From contig NZ_AP028672.1 in assembly GCF_041154505.1 (NCBI RefSeq), positions 1,873,001 to 1,937,000 of the forward strand: a DNA stretch of 64,000 bases. Reading direction: 5' to 3'. Numbering within the stretch: position 1 is the first letter of the stretch; each line of letters opens with the position of its first letter. The stretch comes from Acidovorax sp. A79 (GTDB lineage: Bacteria > Pseudomonadota > Gammaproteobacteria > Burkholderiales > Burkholderiaceae_C). The position numbers and the translations under genes were made by a program. The notes beneath the pieces were generated by a model. That model made no database searches. It was not told the DNA's origin and worked only from the letters and a program-made list of their open reading frames with translations. Shown piece after piece: positions 30,894 through 39,523 of the stretch.

Positions 30894-31736
30894 ATGGCGA
30901 ACCGCACCCGCATCGCAGTGATTGGCTATGGCCGCTTTGGACGCGTGCATGCCCTGCGTGCCCAGGCACATCCTGCGTTCGACGTGCTGTGTGTGGTCGA
31001 CCCCCAACCCGGTGCACGCGACACCGCGCAAGCCGATGGATTCAACGCCATCGCTTCCCTGGATGGCCTCCCCCGTGGCGTGGAGGCGGCCTCGGTGGTG
31101 ACCCCCGCAGATACCCACGCCGAGATTGCAATCGCGTTGATGCACCGGGGGATCGATGTGCTGGTGGAGAAACCCCTGGCGACCTCGGAGGCGGAGATCG
31201 ACACCATGCTCGATGCTGCCCAGGCGACCCGCCGCCGGCTCTTCACGGGACATATCGAGCGCTTCAATCAGGCGCTGACGCCCGCGCCCTGGGACACAAC
31301 GCCGGGGAACATCGTGTTTTCACGACAGTCGCGCCTTCCCGGGTGCAGCCACTCCGTGGTGTTGGACCTGATGGTCCATGACCTGGATCTGGCCGCCCAC
31401 CTGCTGCGCTGCCAGGCACCGGATTCATTTCACATCCTTGGCGTACAGGAACATGGGGGAGGCGTATCCGCGCAGGTGGCGATGGGTACGGCAGTCGTGG
31501 ACTTTCATGCCCTGCATGGCGCGGACACTTCCAGCGCCACCATCCGCTGGCAAGGGGCCGCCGCCATGTGCGAGCTGCCCCTCTCGCACCGCGCGGACCT
31601 TGCCCAGACGGACGCACTCACCCGGCAGTACACCGCCTTTCACGAGGTGCTGACGGGGCAGCATTCGCACCTGGCCAGCGCCATGGACGGGGCCACCGCC
31701 GCCCGACGCGCCCTGGCGATAGCGGCACGACTATGA
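30894..31736 (+). CDS. Gfo/Idh/MocA-family NAD(P)-dependent oxidoreductase
   Basis: 280 residues. Rossmann motif IAVIGYGRFGRVHAL (GYGRFG at 11-16), the VVTPADTHAEIAIALMHRGIDVLVEKP segment (only EKP at 92-94 is diagnostic) and the sugar-binding domain with LDLMVHDLDLAAHLL. Such enzymes oxidise or reduce sugar carbons; paired with a DegT aminotransferase they make amino sugars from nucleotide-linked ketosugars. The stop overlaps the aminotransferase start as ATGA (31733-31736), supporting a joint pathway. The ATG at 30894 is preferred; the frame is open upstream through the preceding gene. Confidence 0.88.
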   Translation: MANRTRIAVIGYGRFGRVHALRAQAHPAFDVLCVVDPQPGARDTAQADGFNAIASLDGLPRGVEAASVVTPADTHAEIAIALMHRGIDVLVEKPLATSEAEIDTMLDAAQATRRRLFTGHIERFNQALTPAPWDTTPGNIVFSRQSRLPGCSHSVVLDLMVHDLDLAAHLLRCQAPDSFHILGVQEHGGGVSAQVAMGTAVVDFHALHGADTSSATIRWQGAAAMCELPLSHRADLAQTDALTRQYTAFHEVLTGQHSHLASAMDGATAARRALAIAARL

Positions 31737-32845
31737 ACGTACCGTTTTTTCGCAGTCCCTGGCAAACCCCCTCCAACGCAGACAGCCTCGGTGCCACCTT
31801 TGCCCATATCCTGCAGAGTGGCCAGTACATCCTCGGAAGGGCTGTGCACGAGTTTGAACGCGAACTCTCCGCCAGGCTGGGAGCCCAGCCAGTGGCGGCC
31901 CTGAACTCCGGCACGGACGCCCTCGTGCTCGCGCTGCGGTTGCTGGAGCTGCAACCCGGCGACGAGGTCGTTCTTCCCTCCTACACGTTCTTTGCCTGTT
32001 TTGAGGCCGTGGTCCGCGCGGGGGCCGTGCCGGTTCTGTGCGACTCCCAGGCCCACGATTTCCTCTGCAGCGAGAAGGAGGTTGTGGCCTGCATGACCGC
32101 CCGCACGCGCGCCGTCATGGCGGTTCCACTGTTTGGCGATGCGAGCGCGATTCCCGCCATCGCACGAAGTTGCCGCGCCATGGGGGTGCCACTGATAGAG
32201 GATGCCGCGCAGGCGCTGGGTGCGCGGGTGCATACCGAAGAGCGCGGGTGGCAGCAGGCCGGTACCTTGGGCGACCTGGGAACGCTCAGCTTCTACCCCA
32301 CGAAAACGCTGGGCGCGCCGGGCGACGCCGGCGCATTGACCAGCCGCCATGCTCATTTCATCGACCGTGCGATGTCGCTGCGCAATCACGGGCTGCACGC
32401 CGGATGCCATTCCGACGTGGGCTACAACAGCCGCATGGATGAATTTCAGGCCGCCGCTCTGGTGCAAGGCCTGGGCCAGCTCGACAGCTGGCTGGACCAG
32501 CGCAAGAGCATTGCGTCGCGCTACCTGGAAGGCCTGGCGGGGCTTGACGGCATTTCACTGCCTTGCCATCACGAAGGACACGCCTGGAACTACTTTGTCC
32601 TGCGGTGCACGCAGCGTGACAGGCTGCGCGCGGCCCTCGCGCAAGCAGGTGTGCAAACCCGCATCTACTACAGCGCCCCGATCCACAGGCAACCGGCATA
32701 CTTGAAGCGCTTCCCCGGCGTGCACCTTCCGCACGCCCAAGCACACGCCCAGCAGGCGCTCGCGCTTCCCCTTTTTCCGGGCATGGCGGAGGCGGAAGTC
32801 GACCACGTCATGAAGGCCGTCGCCCTCGCTTCCGGCCGCACTTGA
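31733..32845 (+). CDS. DegT/DnrJ/EryC1-family sugar aminotransferase
   Basis: 370-residue PLP-dependent aminotransferase of the sensory-transduction-aminotransferase fold. It installs an amino group on a nucleotide-linked ketosugar. Landmarks: LNSGTDALVLALRLL near 58, VVLPSYTFFACFEAVVRAGA, IEDAAQALGA with Asp157, and the Schiff-base Lys191 in LSFYPTKTLGAPGDAGA. The motif YNSRMDEFQAAAL and the C-terminal TRIYYSAPIHRQPAY are also typical. Last gene of the glycosyltransferase operon, overlapping the oxidoreductase by four bases. Together with that oxidoreductase it resembles the WbpB/WbpE or QdtB-type routes to amino sugars, but the actual sugar cannot be read from sequence. Confidence 0.9.
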   Translation: MNVPFFRSPWQTPSNADSLGATFAHILQSGQYILGRAVHEFERELSARLGAQPVAALNSGTDALVLALRLLELQPGDEVVLPSYTFFACFEAVVRAGAVPVLCDSQAHDFLCSEKEVVACMTARTRAVMAVPLFGDASAIPAIARSCRAMGVPLIEDAAQALGARVHTEERGWQQAGTLGDLGTLSFYPTKTLGAPGDAGALTSRHAHFIDRAMSLRNHGLHAGCHSDVGYNSRMDEFQAAALVQGLGQLDSWLDQRKSIASRYLEGLAGLDGISLPCHHEGHAWNYFVLRCTQRDRLRAALAQAGVQTRIYYSAPIHRQPAYLKRFPGVHLPHAQAHAQQALALPLFPGMAEAEVDHVMKAVALASGRT

Positions 32846-32926
32846 TGGACGGTCTTGTGGAAAACCCGGCGGTGCCAACGGGGGGCCAGTTCGTGGCATG
32901 CGCCCGCGATTCCGGAGCGCTGCATG

Positions 32927-34204
32927 TCACAGGAGCGTGTGGTGGCCGGATTCCGGCAGCAACGAGTTCTCCTTGGCCACCGGCTCCTCGACCACCACCT
33001 GGTTGCGCCCGCCTTCCTTGGCCATGTACATCGCGGTATCGGCCCGCGAGAAAAACTCCAGCACCGACTCTCCCAGCACGTACTGGGTCACGCCGATCGA
33101 CACCGTCACCCGCCCCTTGAGAAGCCCGACCCATGCATGGATCTCGACCTGGGCGCGGATGCGCTCGCAGGTATTGAGCGCAGGCAGCAGGGATGTGGCG
33201 GGAAAGATGAGCAGGAACTCCTCGCCCCCATAGCGCCCGAACACATCGCCTGCGCGCACCCCCTGCTGTGCCACGCGGGCGAACGTGCGCAGCACCTCGT
33301 CACCCCCCAGATGCCCCAATTCATCATTGATGCGCTTGAAATGGTCGATATCCACCACGGCGAGGCACAGGGGAATGCCGCTTTCATCCGCCAGCTGCTT
33401 TTGCTCCTCCAGCGCGGCCAGCACGTAGCGGCGGTTGAAACATCCGACCAGGGGGTCGCGCTGGGCGTCTTCCTGGATGTTCTTGATCTTCCGGCTGGCG
33501 TGGTACAGGCTGCGGTAGAGGCGCTGGACCCTGCCCATCAGGAGGATGTAGGTGGGCAACGATAGCGCCAGGGCCAGCCAGTGCAGCGCTTCCAGGCGCA
33601 GCAGCGCGTCATTTTTCTGCTCCACGTAATGGAGCCCCACCACCACGGCGTACAGGCACAGCATGCAGGCCGCCAGCGCCAGCAGCGCGGGTCGCGGCAC
33701 GGTGAAGATCCCGTAGGCCACCGCCACGAAGGTGAACGGAACCAGCAGGATCTGCGTGACCGGCGCCAGATAGAACACCCCGACCATGCAGGCCAATGCC
33801 GTGGCCACAATGGCCAGCTTCAGGTGCCTGTGCCGCACCTTCTTGTGCAGGCCCGAACTGAAAATCCCCCAGAAGGCCCCGCATCCCAGCACCGCCAGCA
33901 CCACCAGGACGGCGAGCACCTGCACATCCACCATGCCCAGCGCATAGAACCCGGCCATCGCCAATACGTACAGGCCGATCAGCCCCCCGGCCAGCCGCCA
34001 TTTCTGCCCCGCGCTGCGCCCGCTTCGCGGCCCCAGGCCATCCATGGCCCTGCGCGCGGGACGCGCCATGGCCGACGATGAGTCATCGAATTCCATGACG
34101 GCGTCGGACAGCGGAAAGGCGTCCGTCGCCGAAAACGGATTCTTGCGGCCAAAGAACATGCGGAGGCAGGCGTGGGCCCGGGTTCGTTCGGGTGACAGGT
34201 TCAC
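32927..34204 (-). CDS. Membrane-bound diguanylate cyclase (GGDEF)
   Basis: 425 residues. About six transmembrane helices between residues 73 and 225 form a putative sensor. A short helical linker then leads into a GGDEF domain (about 248-405). The active-site loop is RYGGEEF (GGEEF at 326-330) and the inhibitory I-site RAGD (317-320) lies five residues before it, so product inhibition by c-di-GMP is expected. It makes c-di-GMP from two GTP, promoting sessile behaviour. The frame starts with a GTG at 34204 without a clear ribosome-binding site; ATG at 34159 (MFFGRKNPF) is an alternative. It converges with the glycan operon. Confidence 0.92.
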   Translation of the reverse strand: MNLSPERTRAHACLRMFFGRKNPFSATDAFPLSDAVMEFDDSSSAMARPARRAMDGLGPRSGRSAGQKWRLAGGLIGLYVLAMAGFYALGMVDVQVLAVLVVLAVLGCGAFWGIFSSGLHKKVRHRHLKLAIVATALACMVGVFYLAPVTQILLVPFTFVAVAYGIFTVPRPALLALAACMLCLYAVVVGLHYVEQKNDALLRLEALHWLALALSLPTYILLMGRVQRLYRSLYHASRKIKNIQEDAQRDPLVGCFNRRYVLAALEEQKQLADESGIPLCLAVVDIDHFKRINDELGHLGGDEVLRTFARVAQQGVRAGDVFGRYGGEEFLLIFPATSLLPALNTCERIRAQVEIHAWVGLLKGRVTVSIGVTQYVLGESVLEFFSRADTAMYMAKEGGRNQVVVEEPVAKENSLLPESGHHTLL

Positions 34205-34387
34205 CGAAATACACAGTCCGCCAGCGCTGACGCCCGGCAGACGGGCCCGCGCATCTTACGCAGAACTGACACGGAAGCGCTCCGTGTTTTCCAGTAGCTC
34301 GCGCGCTGCAGCGCACCCTGCGGGCAGCGTTTGGCGCCGCGCACCCCGCCTTGTGGCCACTGTTTGCGCCCGGAAAAAGATGCCTCT

Positions 34388-35266
34388 TCAGGCCGCCGCA
34401 ACCTGCCGGCGTGTCCACCAGCCTTCCAGGCTGTAGACCAGCAGCGCAGTCCAGATCAACACAAACCCCACGAGGCGCGCAGGCTGGAAGGGTTCATGGA
34501 ACAGCCACACGCCCAGCGCAAACTGCAGGCTCGGGGAGATGTACTGCAGGATGCCCAAGGTGGACATCGGGATCAGGCGGGCACCCGCGGCAAACAGCAG
34601 CAGCGGAACGGCCGTCATGGGGCCCGCGAGCAACAGCCATCCCACGGCAGCGGGCGGCCCCTGGACCAGTGCGCCCTCGCCCTGCCAGGCCCACCAGCCC
34701 AGCATGATGGCGGCCACCGGCGCGAGCACCAGGGTTTCCAGCGCCAGCCCCTCCAGCGCGCCCAGCACGGCAAGCTTGCGCAGCAACCCGTAGAAGCCAA
34801 AGCTCAGGGCCAGCACCAGCGCAATCCAGGGTAGGCGGCCCGCCTGCACCGCAAGCCACAGCACTCCCGCGGCAGCCACGGCCACCGCAAGCCACTGGCC
34901 CGGGCGAGGCCGCTCTTTTAGGAACACGAAGCCCAGCGCCACGTTCACCAGCGGCAAAATGAAATAGCCCAGGCTGGCATCCACCACACGCTGGTTCTGC
35001 ACCGCCCACACATAGGTGAGCCAGTTGCCCGACAGCAGCATCGCCGACAGCGCGAACGCGCCCAGCACACGGGGCTGGCGCAGCACGGCGCCCAGCCAGG
35101 ACCATTGCCTGCGCACCATCAGCACGCCAAAGACAAACACCAGCGACCACACCGTGCGGTGCATCACCACCTCCAGCGAGGGCACATCCGCCACCTGCTT
35201 GAAATACAGCGGGAACAGGCCCCAGGCGGCATAGGCCAGCGCGGCGTAGAGGATTCCAGTGTTCAT
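34388..35266 (-). CDS. rarD: RarD-type EamA-family transporter
   Basis: 292 residues with ten predicted transmembrane helices, starting with YAALAYAAWGLFPLYFKQVADVPSLEVVMHR, the RarD signature (GLFPLYFK is enough). EamA carriers export small metabolites; RarD was first tied to chloramphenicol sensitivity in Pseudomonas, and its natural substrate is uncertain. Two tandem five-helix EamA repeats are visible. It stands alone, 130 bases from ychF on the same strand. Confidence 0.9.
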   Translation of the reverse strand: MNTGILYAALAYAAWGLFPLYFKQVADVPSLEVVMHRTVWSLVFVFGVLMVRRQWSWLGAVLRQPRVLGAFALSAMLLSGNWLTYVWAVQNQRVVDASLGYFILPLVNVALGFVFLKERPRPGQWLAVAVAAAGVLWLAVQAGRLPWIALVLALSFGFYGLLRKLAVLGALEGLALETLVLAPVAAIMLGWWAWQGEGALVQGPPAAVGWLLLAGPMTAVPLLLFAAGARLIPMSTLGILQYISPSLQFALGVWLFHEPFQPARLVGFVLIWTALLVYSLEGWWTRRQVAAA

Positions 35267-35396
35267 AGAAATCGGTGGTGCCAGGGGCGCGAAGGCCCCT
35301 TCGAACGGTCGAAAAAAATCCCTACATGCCAGGGGCCGTGCAGGGATGCGATGCCATCGGGCCCATGGCCCGGCGGAGCTTTCAGCCCCCCAACCC

Positions 35397-36491
35397 CTAG
35401 ACGTTGAACAGGAAGTTCAGCACGTCGCCATCCTTGACCACGTACTCCTTGCCTTCGGCGCGCATCTTGCCTGCATCCTTGGCGCCCTGCTCGCCCTTGA
35501 GCGCGATGAAGTCCTCAAACGCAATGGTCTGTGCACGGATGAACCCGCGCTCGAAGTCGCCGTGGATCACGCCGGCCGCCTGGGGCGCCGTGTCGCCGAT
35601 GTGGATGGTCCAGGCGCGCACTTCCTTCACGCCCGCGGTGAAGTAGGTCTGCAGGCCCAGCAGCTTGAAGGCGCCGCGGATCAGCCGGGCCAGGCCGGGC
35701 TCCGTCTGGCCCATCTCGGCCAGGAACATGTCGCGGTCCTCGTCGCTCATCTCGGCCATCTCGGCTTCCATCTTGGCGCAGATGGCCACCACGGGCGCGT
35801 TCTGGCTGGCGGCGTATTCCTTCAGGCGGTCCAGGAAGGGGTTGTTCTCGAAACCGTCTTCGCTCACGTTGCCCACGAACATCGCGGGCTTGGCGGTGAT
35901 CAGGCACAGGGACTTGAGCAGGGGCTGCTCTTCCTTGGTGATCTCGACCGAGCGGGCGGGCTTGCCTTCGTTGAGCGCTGCCTGGATGCGCGTGAGCAGG
36001 GTCACCAGCTTGGCGGCGTCCTTGTCGTTGCCCGACTTGGCGGCCTTGCTGTAGCGGTTCAGGGCCTTCTCGACGGTGCCCATGTCGGCCAGGCACAGCT
36101 CGGTCTGGATGACTTCGATGTCGGAGATCGGGTCCACGCGGCCGGCCACGTGGATGACGTTGTCGTCCTCGAAGCAGCGCACCACGTTGACGATGGCGTC
36201 CGTCTCGCGGATGTGGGCCAGGAACTGGTTGCCCAGGCCTTCGCCCTGGCTGGCGCCCGCCACCAGGCCGGCGATGTCCACGAACTCGACGATCGCAGGC
36301 ACGATGCGCTCGGGCGAGATGATGCTGGCCAGCTGCTGCAGGCGGGGGTCCGGCACCTCCACCACGCCCACATTGGGCTCAATGGTGCAGAAGGGATAGT
36401 TTTCGGCGGCGATGCCGGCCTTGGTCAGCGCGTTGAAAAGGGTGGACTTGCCGACGTTGGGCAGGCCCACGATGCCGCATTGGAGGCTCAT
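35397..36491 (-). CDS. ychF: Redox-regulated ribosome-binding ATPase YchF
   Basis: 364-residue Obg-related P-loop protein that prefers ATP. The G1 motif is [18 protein letters not shown] (from residue 9). Further landmarks are [22 protein letters not shown], the coiled coil near 150-200, and a C-terminal TGS domain ([37 protein letters not shown], landmark [11 protein letters not shown]) ending NFLFNV. It binds ribosomes and affects stress responses. A pth gene is often adjacent in other bacteria but is not here. Confidence 0.97.
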   Translation of the reverse strand: MSLQCGIVGLPNVGKSTLFNALTKAGIAAENYPFCTIEPNVGVVEVPDPRLQQLASIISPERIVPAIVEFVDIAGLVAGASQGEGLGNQFLAHIRETDAIVNVVRCFEDDNVIHVAGRVDPISDIEVIQTELCLADMGTVEKALNRYSKAAKSGNDKDAAKLVTLLTRIQAALNEGKPARSVEITKEEQPLLKSLCLITAKPAMFVGNVSEDGFENNPFLDRLKEYAASQNAPVVAICAKMEAEMAEMSDEDRDMFLAEMGQTEPGLARLIRGAFKLLGLQTYFTAGVKEVRAWTIHIGDTAPQAAGVIHGDFERGFIRAQTIAFEDFIALKGEQGAKDAGKMRAEGKEYVVKDGDVLNFLFNV

Positions 36492-36573
36492 GGCAGGGCT
36501 TTCTGGAATTCGGAGACAAACCGCCGATTTTACGGGCCCGCCGGCAACCGCCGTTCGGAGGCCGGTTCACGCC

Positions 36574-37443
36574 TCAATCGAAGCGCAGATCCGCCCCCAC
36601 CCGCTGCCCCACGCGCAGCATCTGGCCCGCGCCCCGGGCCACGATGGCATTCATGCCGAAGGTGATCGCACCATCGAGGCGCTTGTCCTGGCGGTAGGTC
36701 CGCAGCATGTCGCCCACCGCGGGGGTGCTTTCGGCCGTGGCGGGGTCGATGTCGGGGATGGGGCATCGTGAACACGGCTTCACGGGCTGCAGGTGGATCC
36801 CGCCTTCCGGGGCCTCCACCCGAATCATGTCCACACGGTCTTCGTCATGGGCATCCACGCCGGCCAGCACCACATTGGGCCGGAACCGCTCCATCCCCAC
36901 GGGGGCATGGCCTGCCGCCTGCAGCCGCGCATTCAGCTCCTGCATGGAAGCCTCGCTGGCCACCAGCACGGGAAACCCGTCGGCGAACTGATTGGGCGCC
37001 TCGATCCCCCCCGTCCACTCCATGCTGGACAGGCGGCGGTGCTCAGGGTCGAAACGGACAAGCCGGCACGGCTGGCCCAGGAAATCCGTGAACCACTGGG
37101 CGGCCACCGCGCCCATGTCCCAGGCGGGCACCGTATCCCGCCACACGGTCACGGTGGCAGGCGCCTCGACCGCATCGATGGACACGTGCAGGGCCAGCAT
37201 GCCGGGCGCGCGCAAGACCATTTCGTCGCTCTTGAGCTGCGGCCGGATGAGCGCCATGCGGGGCAGGACGCGCTGGGTCAGGAACATGCCCTTGGCATCC
37301 ACCACCATCCAGGCGCGGTCCAGGTCCAGCCCGGTCTCCGTGAGCAGCGCCTCCTGCACTTCAATGCCGGCGCACGACTTGACAGGATAGACGCACAGCC
37401 GTGCGATGGTGCCCGACAGATCGGAATCAGGGTTGAAGCTCAC
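36574..37443 (-). CDS. MOSC domain protein (YcbX-like)
   Basis: 289 residues: an N-terminal MOSC beta-barrel (LCVYPVKSCAGIEVQEALLT, WMVVDAKGMFLTQR) and a C-terminal MOSC domain with the conserved cysteine block PVKPCSRCPIPDID. This family includes YcbX, which uses the molybdenum cofactor to detoxify N-hydroxylated bases. The ferredoxin domain of E. coli YcbX is absent. The start is set at a GTG (37443) because AAGGAG lies about ten bases upstream; no ATG is suitably placed and the frame otherwise runs back over the divergent hydroxylase gene. Confidence 0.87.
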   Translation of the reverse strand: MSFNPDSDLSGTIARLCVYPVKSCAGIEVQEALLTETGLDLDRAWMVVDAKGMFLTQRVLPRMALIRPQLKSDEMVLRAPGMLALHVSIDAVEAPATVTVWRDTVPAWDMGAVAAQWFTDFLGQPCRLVRFDPEHRRLSSMEWTGGIEAPNQFADGFPVLVASEASMQELNARLQAAGHAPVGMERFRPNVVLAGVDAHDEDRVDMIRVEAPEGGIHLQPVKPCSRCPIPDIDPATAESTPAVGDMLRTYRQDKRLDGAITFGMNAIVARGAGQMLRVGQRVGADLRFD

Positions 37444-37532
37444 GCCGGGGTACTCCTTGAAAAACGGGCGGGGATGCGGGCCCCGATTCTGCACTGCGCG
37501 CGCGGGCACAAGCCCCCTCCTACAATGCCGCC

Positions 37533-38666
37533 ATGGCCCAAACCTTTGATATCTGTATTCGCGGCACCGGCATCGTGGGCAAGACCCTGGCGCTGCTGCT
37601 GGCCCGCGAACGGCTGAAAGTGGCCCTGCTGCCGGCCCCCGGCCCCAGAGGCGCCGCAGCCGCCGATGTGCGGGCCTACGCGCTGAATGCGGCCTCGCGC
37701 CATCTGCTCGAATCGCTGCGCAGCTGGCCGGACGAGGAACACGCCACGCCGGTGCGGACCATGCAGGTGCAGGGTGACCACGACGGCGCCGTCCATTTCG
37801 ACGCGGCCACCCAGGGGGTGGATGCCCTGGCCTGGATCGTCGACGTGCCCGCCCTGGAAGCACGCCTCACGGAAGCCGTGCGCTACCAGCCGCAGGTGGA
37901 ATGGGTGGAGTCGCCCGTGCCCGCGGCGCTGACGGTGGTGTGCGAGGGCCGCGCCAGCAGCACGCGGCAAGAATTTGGCGTGGATTTTCAGGTGACGCCC
38001 TATCCCCAGCACGCCATCGCCACCCGCTTGGAGTGCGAACGTGCGCATGGACAGGTGGCGCGCCAGTGGTTCTTGCCCGACGGCATCCTGGCTTTTTTGC
38101 CCTTGGGCGGCCCCCAGGGGAACTCCGTGGCGGTTGTATGGTCCGTCTTGCAGGACCAGGCGGCGCCGCTGATGGCCTTGCCGCCTGAAGAATTCGCGAA
38201 AAAGCTCCAGGCGGCCAGCCAGGAGGTGCTGGGAAAGTTGGTGCTGAGTGCGGAGCGCGCAGCCTGGCCCCTTCAGCTTGCCAAGGCGGACCGTTGGTGC
38301 GGGGCCCTGCCCGCCAGCGGCAAGAACCCGCGCAGCTGGGTGCTGGCCGGCGATGCGGCGCACAACGTGCACCCGCTGGCGGGCCAGGGGCTGAACCTGG
38401 GCCTGGCCGATGCGCAGGCCCTGGCAGGCATGCTGCAGGGACGCGACTACTGGCGCAGCGTGGCGGATGTGCGGCTGCTTCGGCGCTATGAAAGGGAGCG
38501 CAAGGCCGCGCTCCTGCCGATGGGTTTGGCGACGGACGGGCTACAGCAGCTTTTCTCCCGCCACGAGGGTCCCCTGCAGGCATTGCGCAACTGGGGAATG
38601 AAGGGCTTTGAACTGAGCGGCCCCTTGAAGAACTTCGTGGCCCGCCAGGCCATGGGAATACATTGA
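37533..38666 (+). CDS. UbiH/UbiF/COQ6-family FAD-dependent hydroxylase
   Basis: 377-residue flavoprotein monooxygenase, probably acting on an intermediate of ubiquinone synthesis. The N-terminal FAD motif is IRGTGIVGKTLALLLA (GTGIVG at 11-16). The second FAD motif near 274 is VLAGDAAHNVHPLAGQGLNLGLADA (GDAAHNVHPLAGQGLN). The C-terminus has the family RRYERERK pattern. In beta-proteobacteria several paralogs (UbiH, UbiF, UbiM) exist with different regiospecificity; sequence alone does not decide which ring position this one hydroxylates. It starts 89 bases from the divergent MOSC gene and is followed by dsbC after 52 bases. Confidence 0.88.
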   Translation: MAQTFDICIRGTGIVGKTLALLLARERLKVALLPAPGPRGAAAADVRAYALNAASRHLLESLRSWPDEEHATPVRTMQVQGDHDGAVHFDAATQGVDALAWIVDVPALEARLTEAVRYQPQVEWVESPVPAALTVVCEGRASSTRQEFGVDFQVTPYPQHAIATRLECERAHGQVARQWFLPDGILAFLPLGGPQGNSVAVVWSVLQDQAAPLMALPPEEFAKKLQAASQEVLGKLVLSAERAAWPLQLAKADRWCGALPASGKNPRSWVLAGDAAHNVHPLAGQGLNLGLADAQALAGMLQGRDYWRSVADVRLLRRYERERKAALLPMGLATDGLQQLFSRHEGPLQALRNWGMKGFELSGPLKNFVARQAMGIH

Positions 38667-38718
38667 CCACATTGCGGCCTCCACCGGGAGGCCGACAGAT
38701 CTCCGGAACAAGAACACC

Positions 38719-39447
38719 ATGAAACTGATTCCCACCCTGCTCGCCGCAGCCGCCCTGGCTTCAGGCATTGCCGCCTCCGCGCAGGAGGCAGATATCCGCA
38801 AGGCCCTCGCCGAGCGCATTCCGCAAATGGACAAGATCGACGAAGTGCGCCCCACGCCCATGAAGGGCCTGTACGAAGTGCGCATCGGGACGGATCTGTT
38901 CTACACCGATGCCAAGGGCAACTATGTGATCCAGGGCGAGCTGATCGATGCGAAGGCGCGCCGCAACCTGACGGAAGACCGCATCGCCAAACTCACCGCG
39001 GTCGAGTTCTCCGCCCTGCCCCTCAAGGATGCCTTCACCATCGTGCGGGGCGACGGGAAACGCAAGGTGGCCGTTTTTGAAGACCCCAATTGCGGGTACT
39101 GCAAGCGCTTCGAACGCGACCTGCAGAACGTGGACAACGTGACGGTGTACCTGTTCCTGTACCCCATCCTCAGCCCAGACTCCGCCGAAAAATCGCGCAA
39201 CATCTGGTGCGCCAAGGACCCTGTGACCGCCTGGCAGGACCTGATGGTGCGGGACAAGCCCGCGGCTGCGGCAAGCTGCGACACCAGTGCCTTGCAGCGC
39301 AATCTGGCCTTTGGGCGCAAGCACAAGATCACGGGCACCCCCACGTTGATCTTTGCCAACGGGGCCCGCGTGCCGGGCGCGATCGGTGCGAAGGAAGTGG
39401 AAAAGCGCCTGGCCGAGGCCAGCAGCGAACCCTCCGCAGCGAACTGA
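38719..39447 (+). CDS. dsbC: Periplasmic thiol:disulfide isomerase DsbC
   Basis: 242-residue precursor with a Sec signal peptide, likely cleaved after Ala21 (IAASA/QEAD). It reshuffles wrong disulfides in the periplasm. An N-terminal dimerisation domain (YEVRIGTDLFYTDAKGNYVIQGELID) is followed by a thioredoxin domain with active site CGYC (Cys125, Cys128) and a cis-Pro loop in ITGTPTLIF. A second, structural pair is Cys164/Cys187. It depends on DsbD for reduction. Located between a Ubi-type hydroxylase and an M61 protease, all on the plus strand. Confidence 0.95.
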   Translation: MKLIPTLLAAAALASGIAASAQEADIRKALAERIPQMDKIDEVRPTPMKGLYEVRIGTDLFYTDAKGNYVIQGELIDAKARRNLTEDRIAKLTAVEFSALPLKDAFTIVRGDGKRKVAVFEDPNCGYCKRFERDLQNVDNVTVYLFLYPILSPDSAEKSRNIWCAKDPVTAWQDLMVRDKPAAAASCDTSALQRNLAFGRKHKITGTPTLIFANGARVPGAIGAKEVEKRLAEASSEPSAAN

Positions 39448-39523
39448 CCCGCGTTGCGCCGCCGTTGACGCCCTCTCCCACGGGCTGTGCCATCTGCCCG
39501 CAAGCCTGAACCTGCAGCTGCCC

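Noticed and set aside
27821..32845. Glycan genes as part of a prophage or integrative element
   Set aside because: No integrase, transposase, attachment repeats or tRNA target are present at the borders; only composition hints at transfer.
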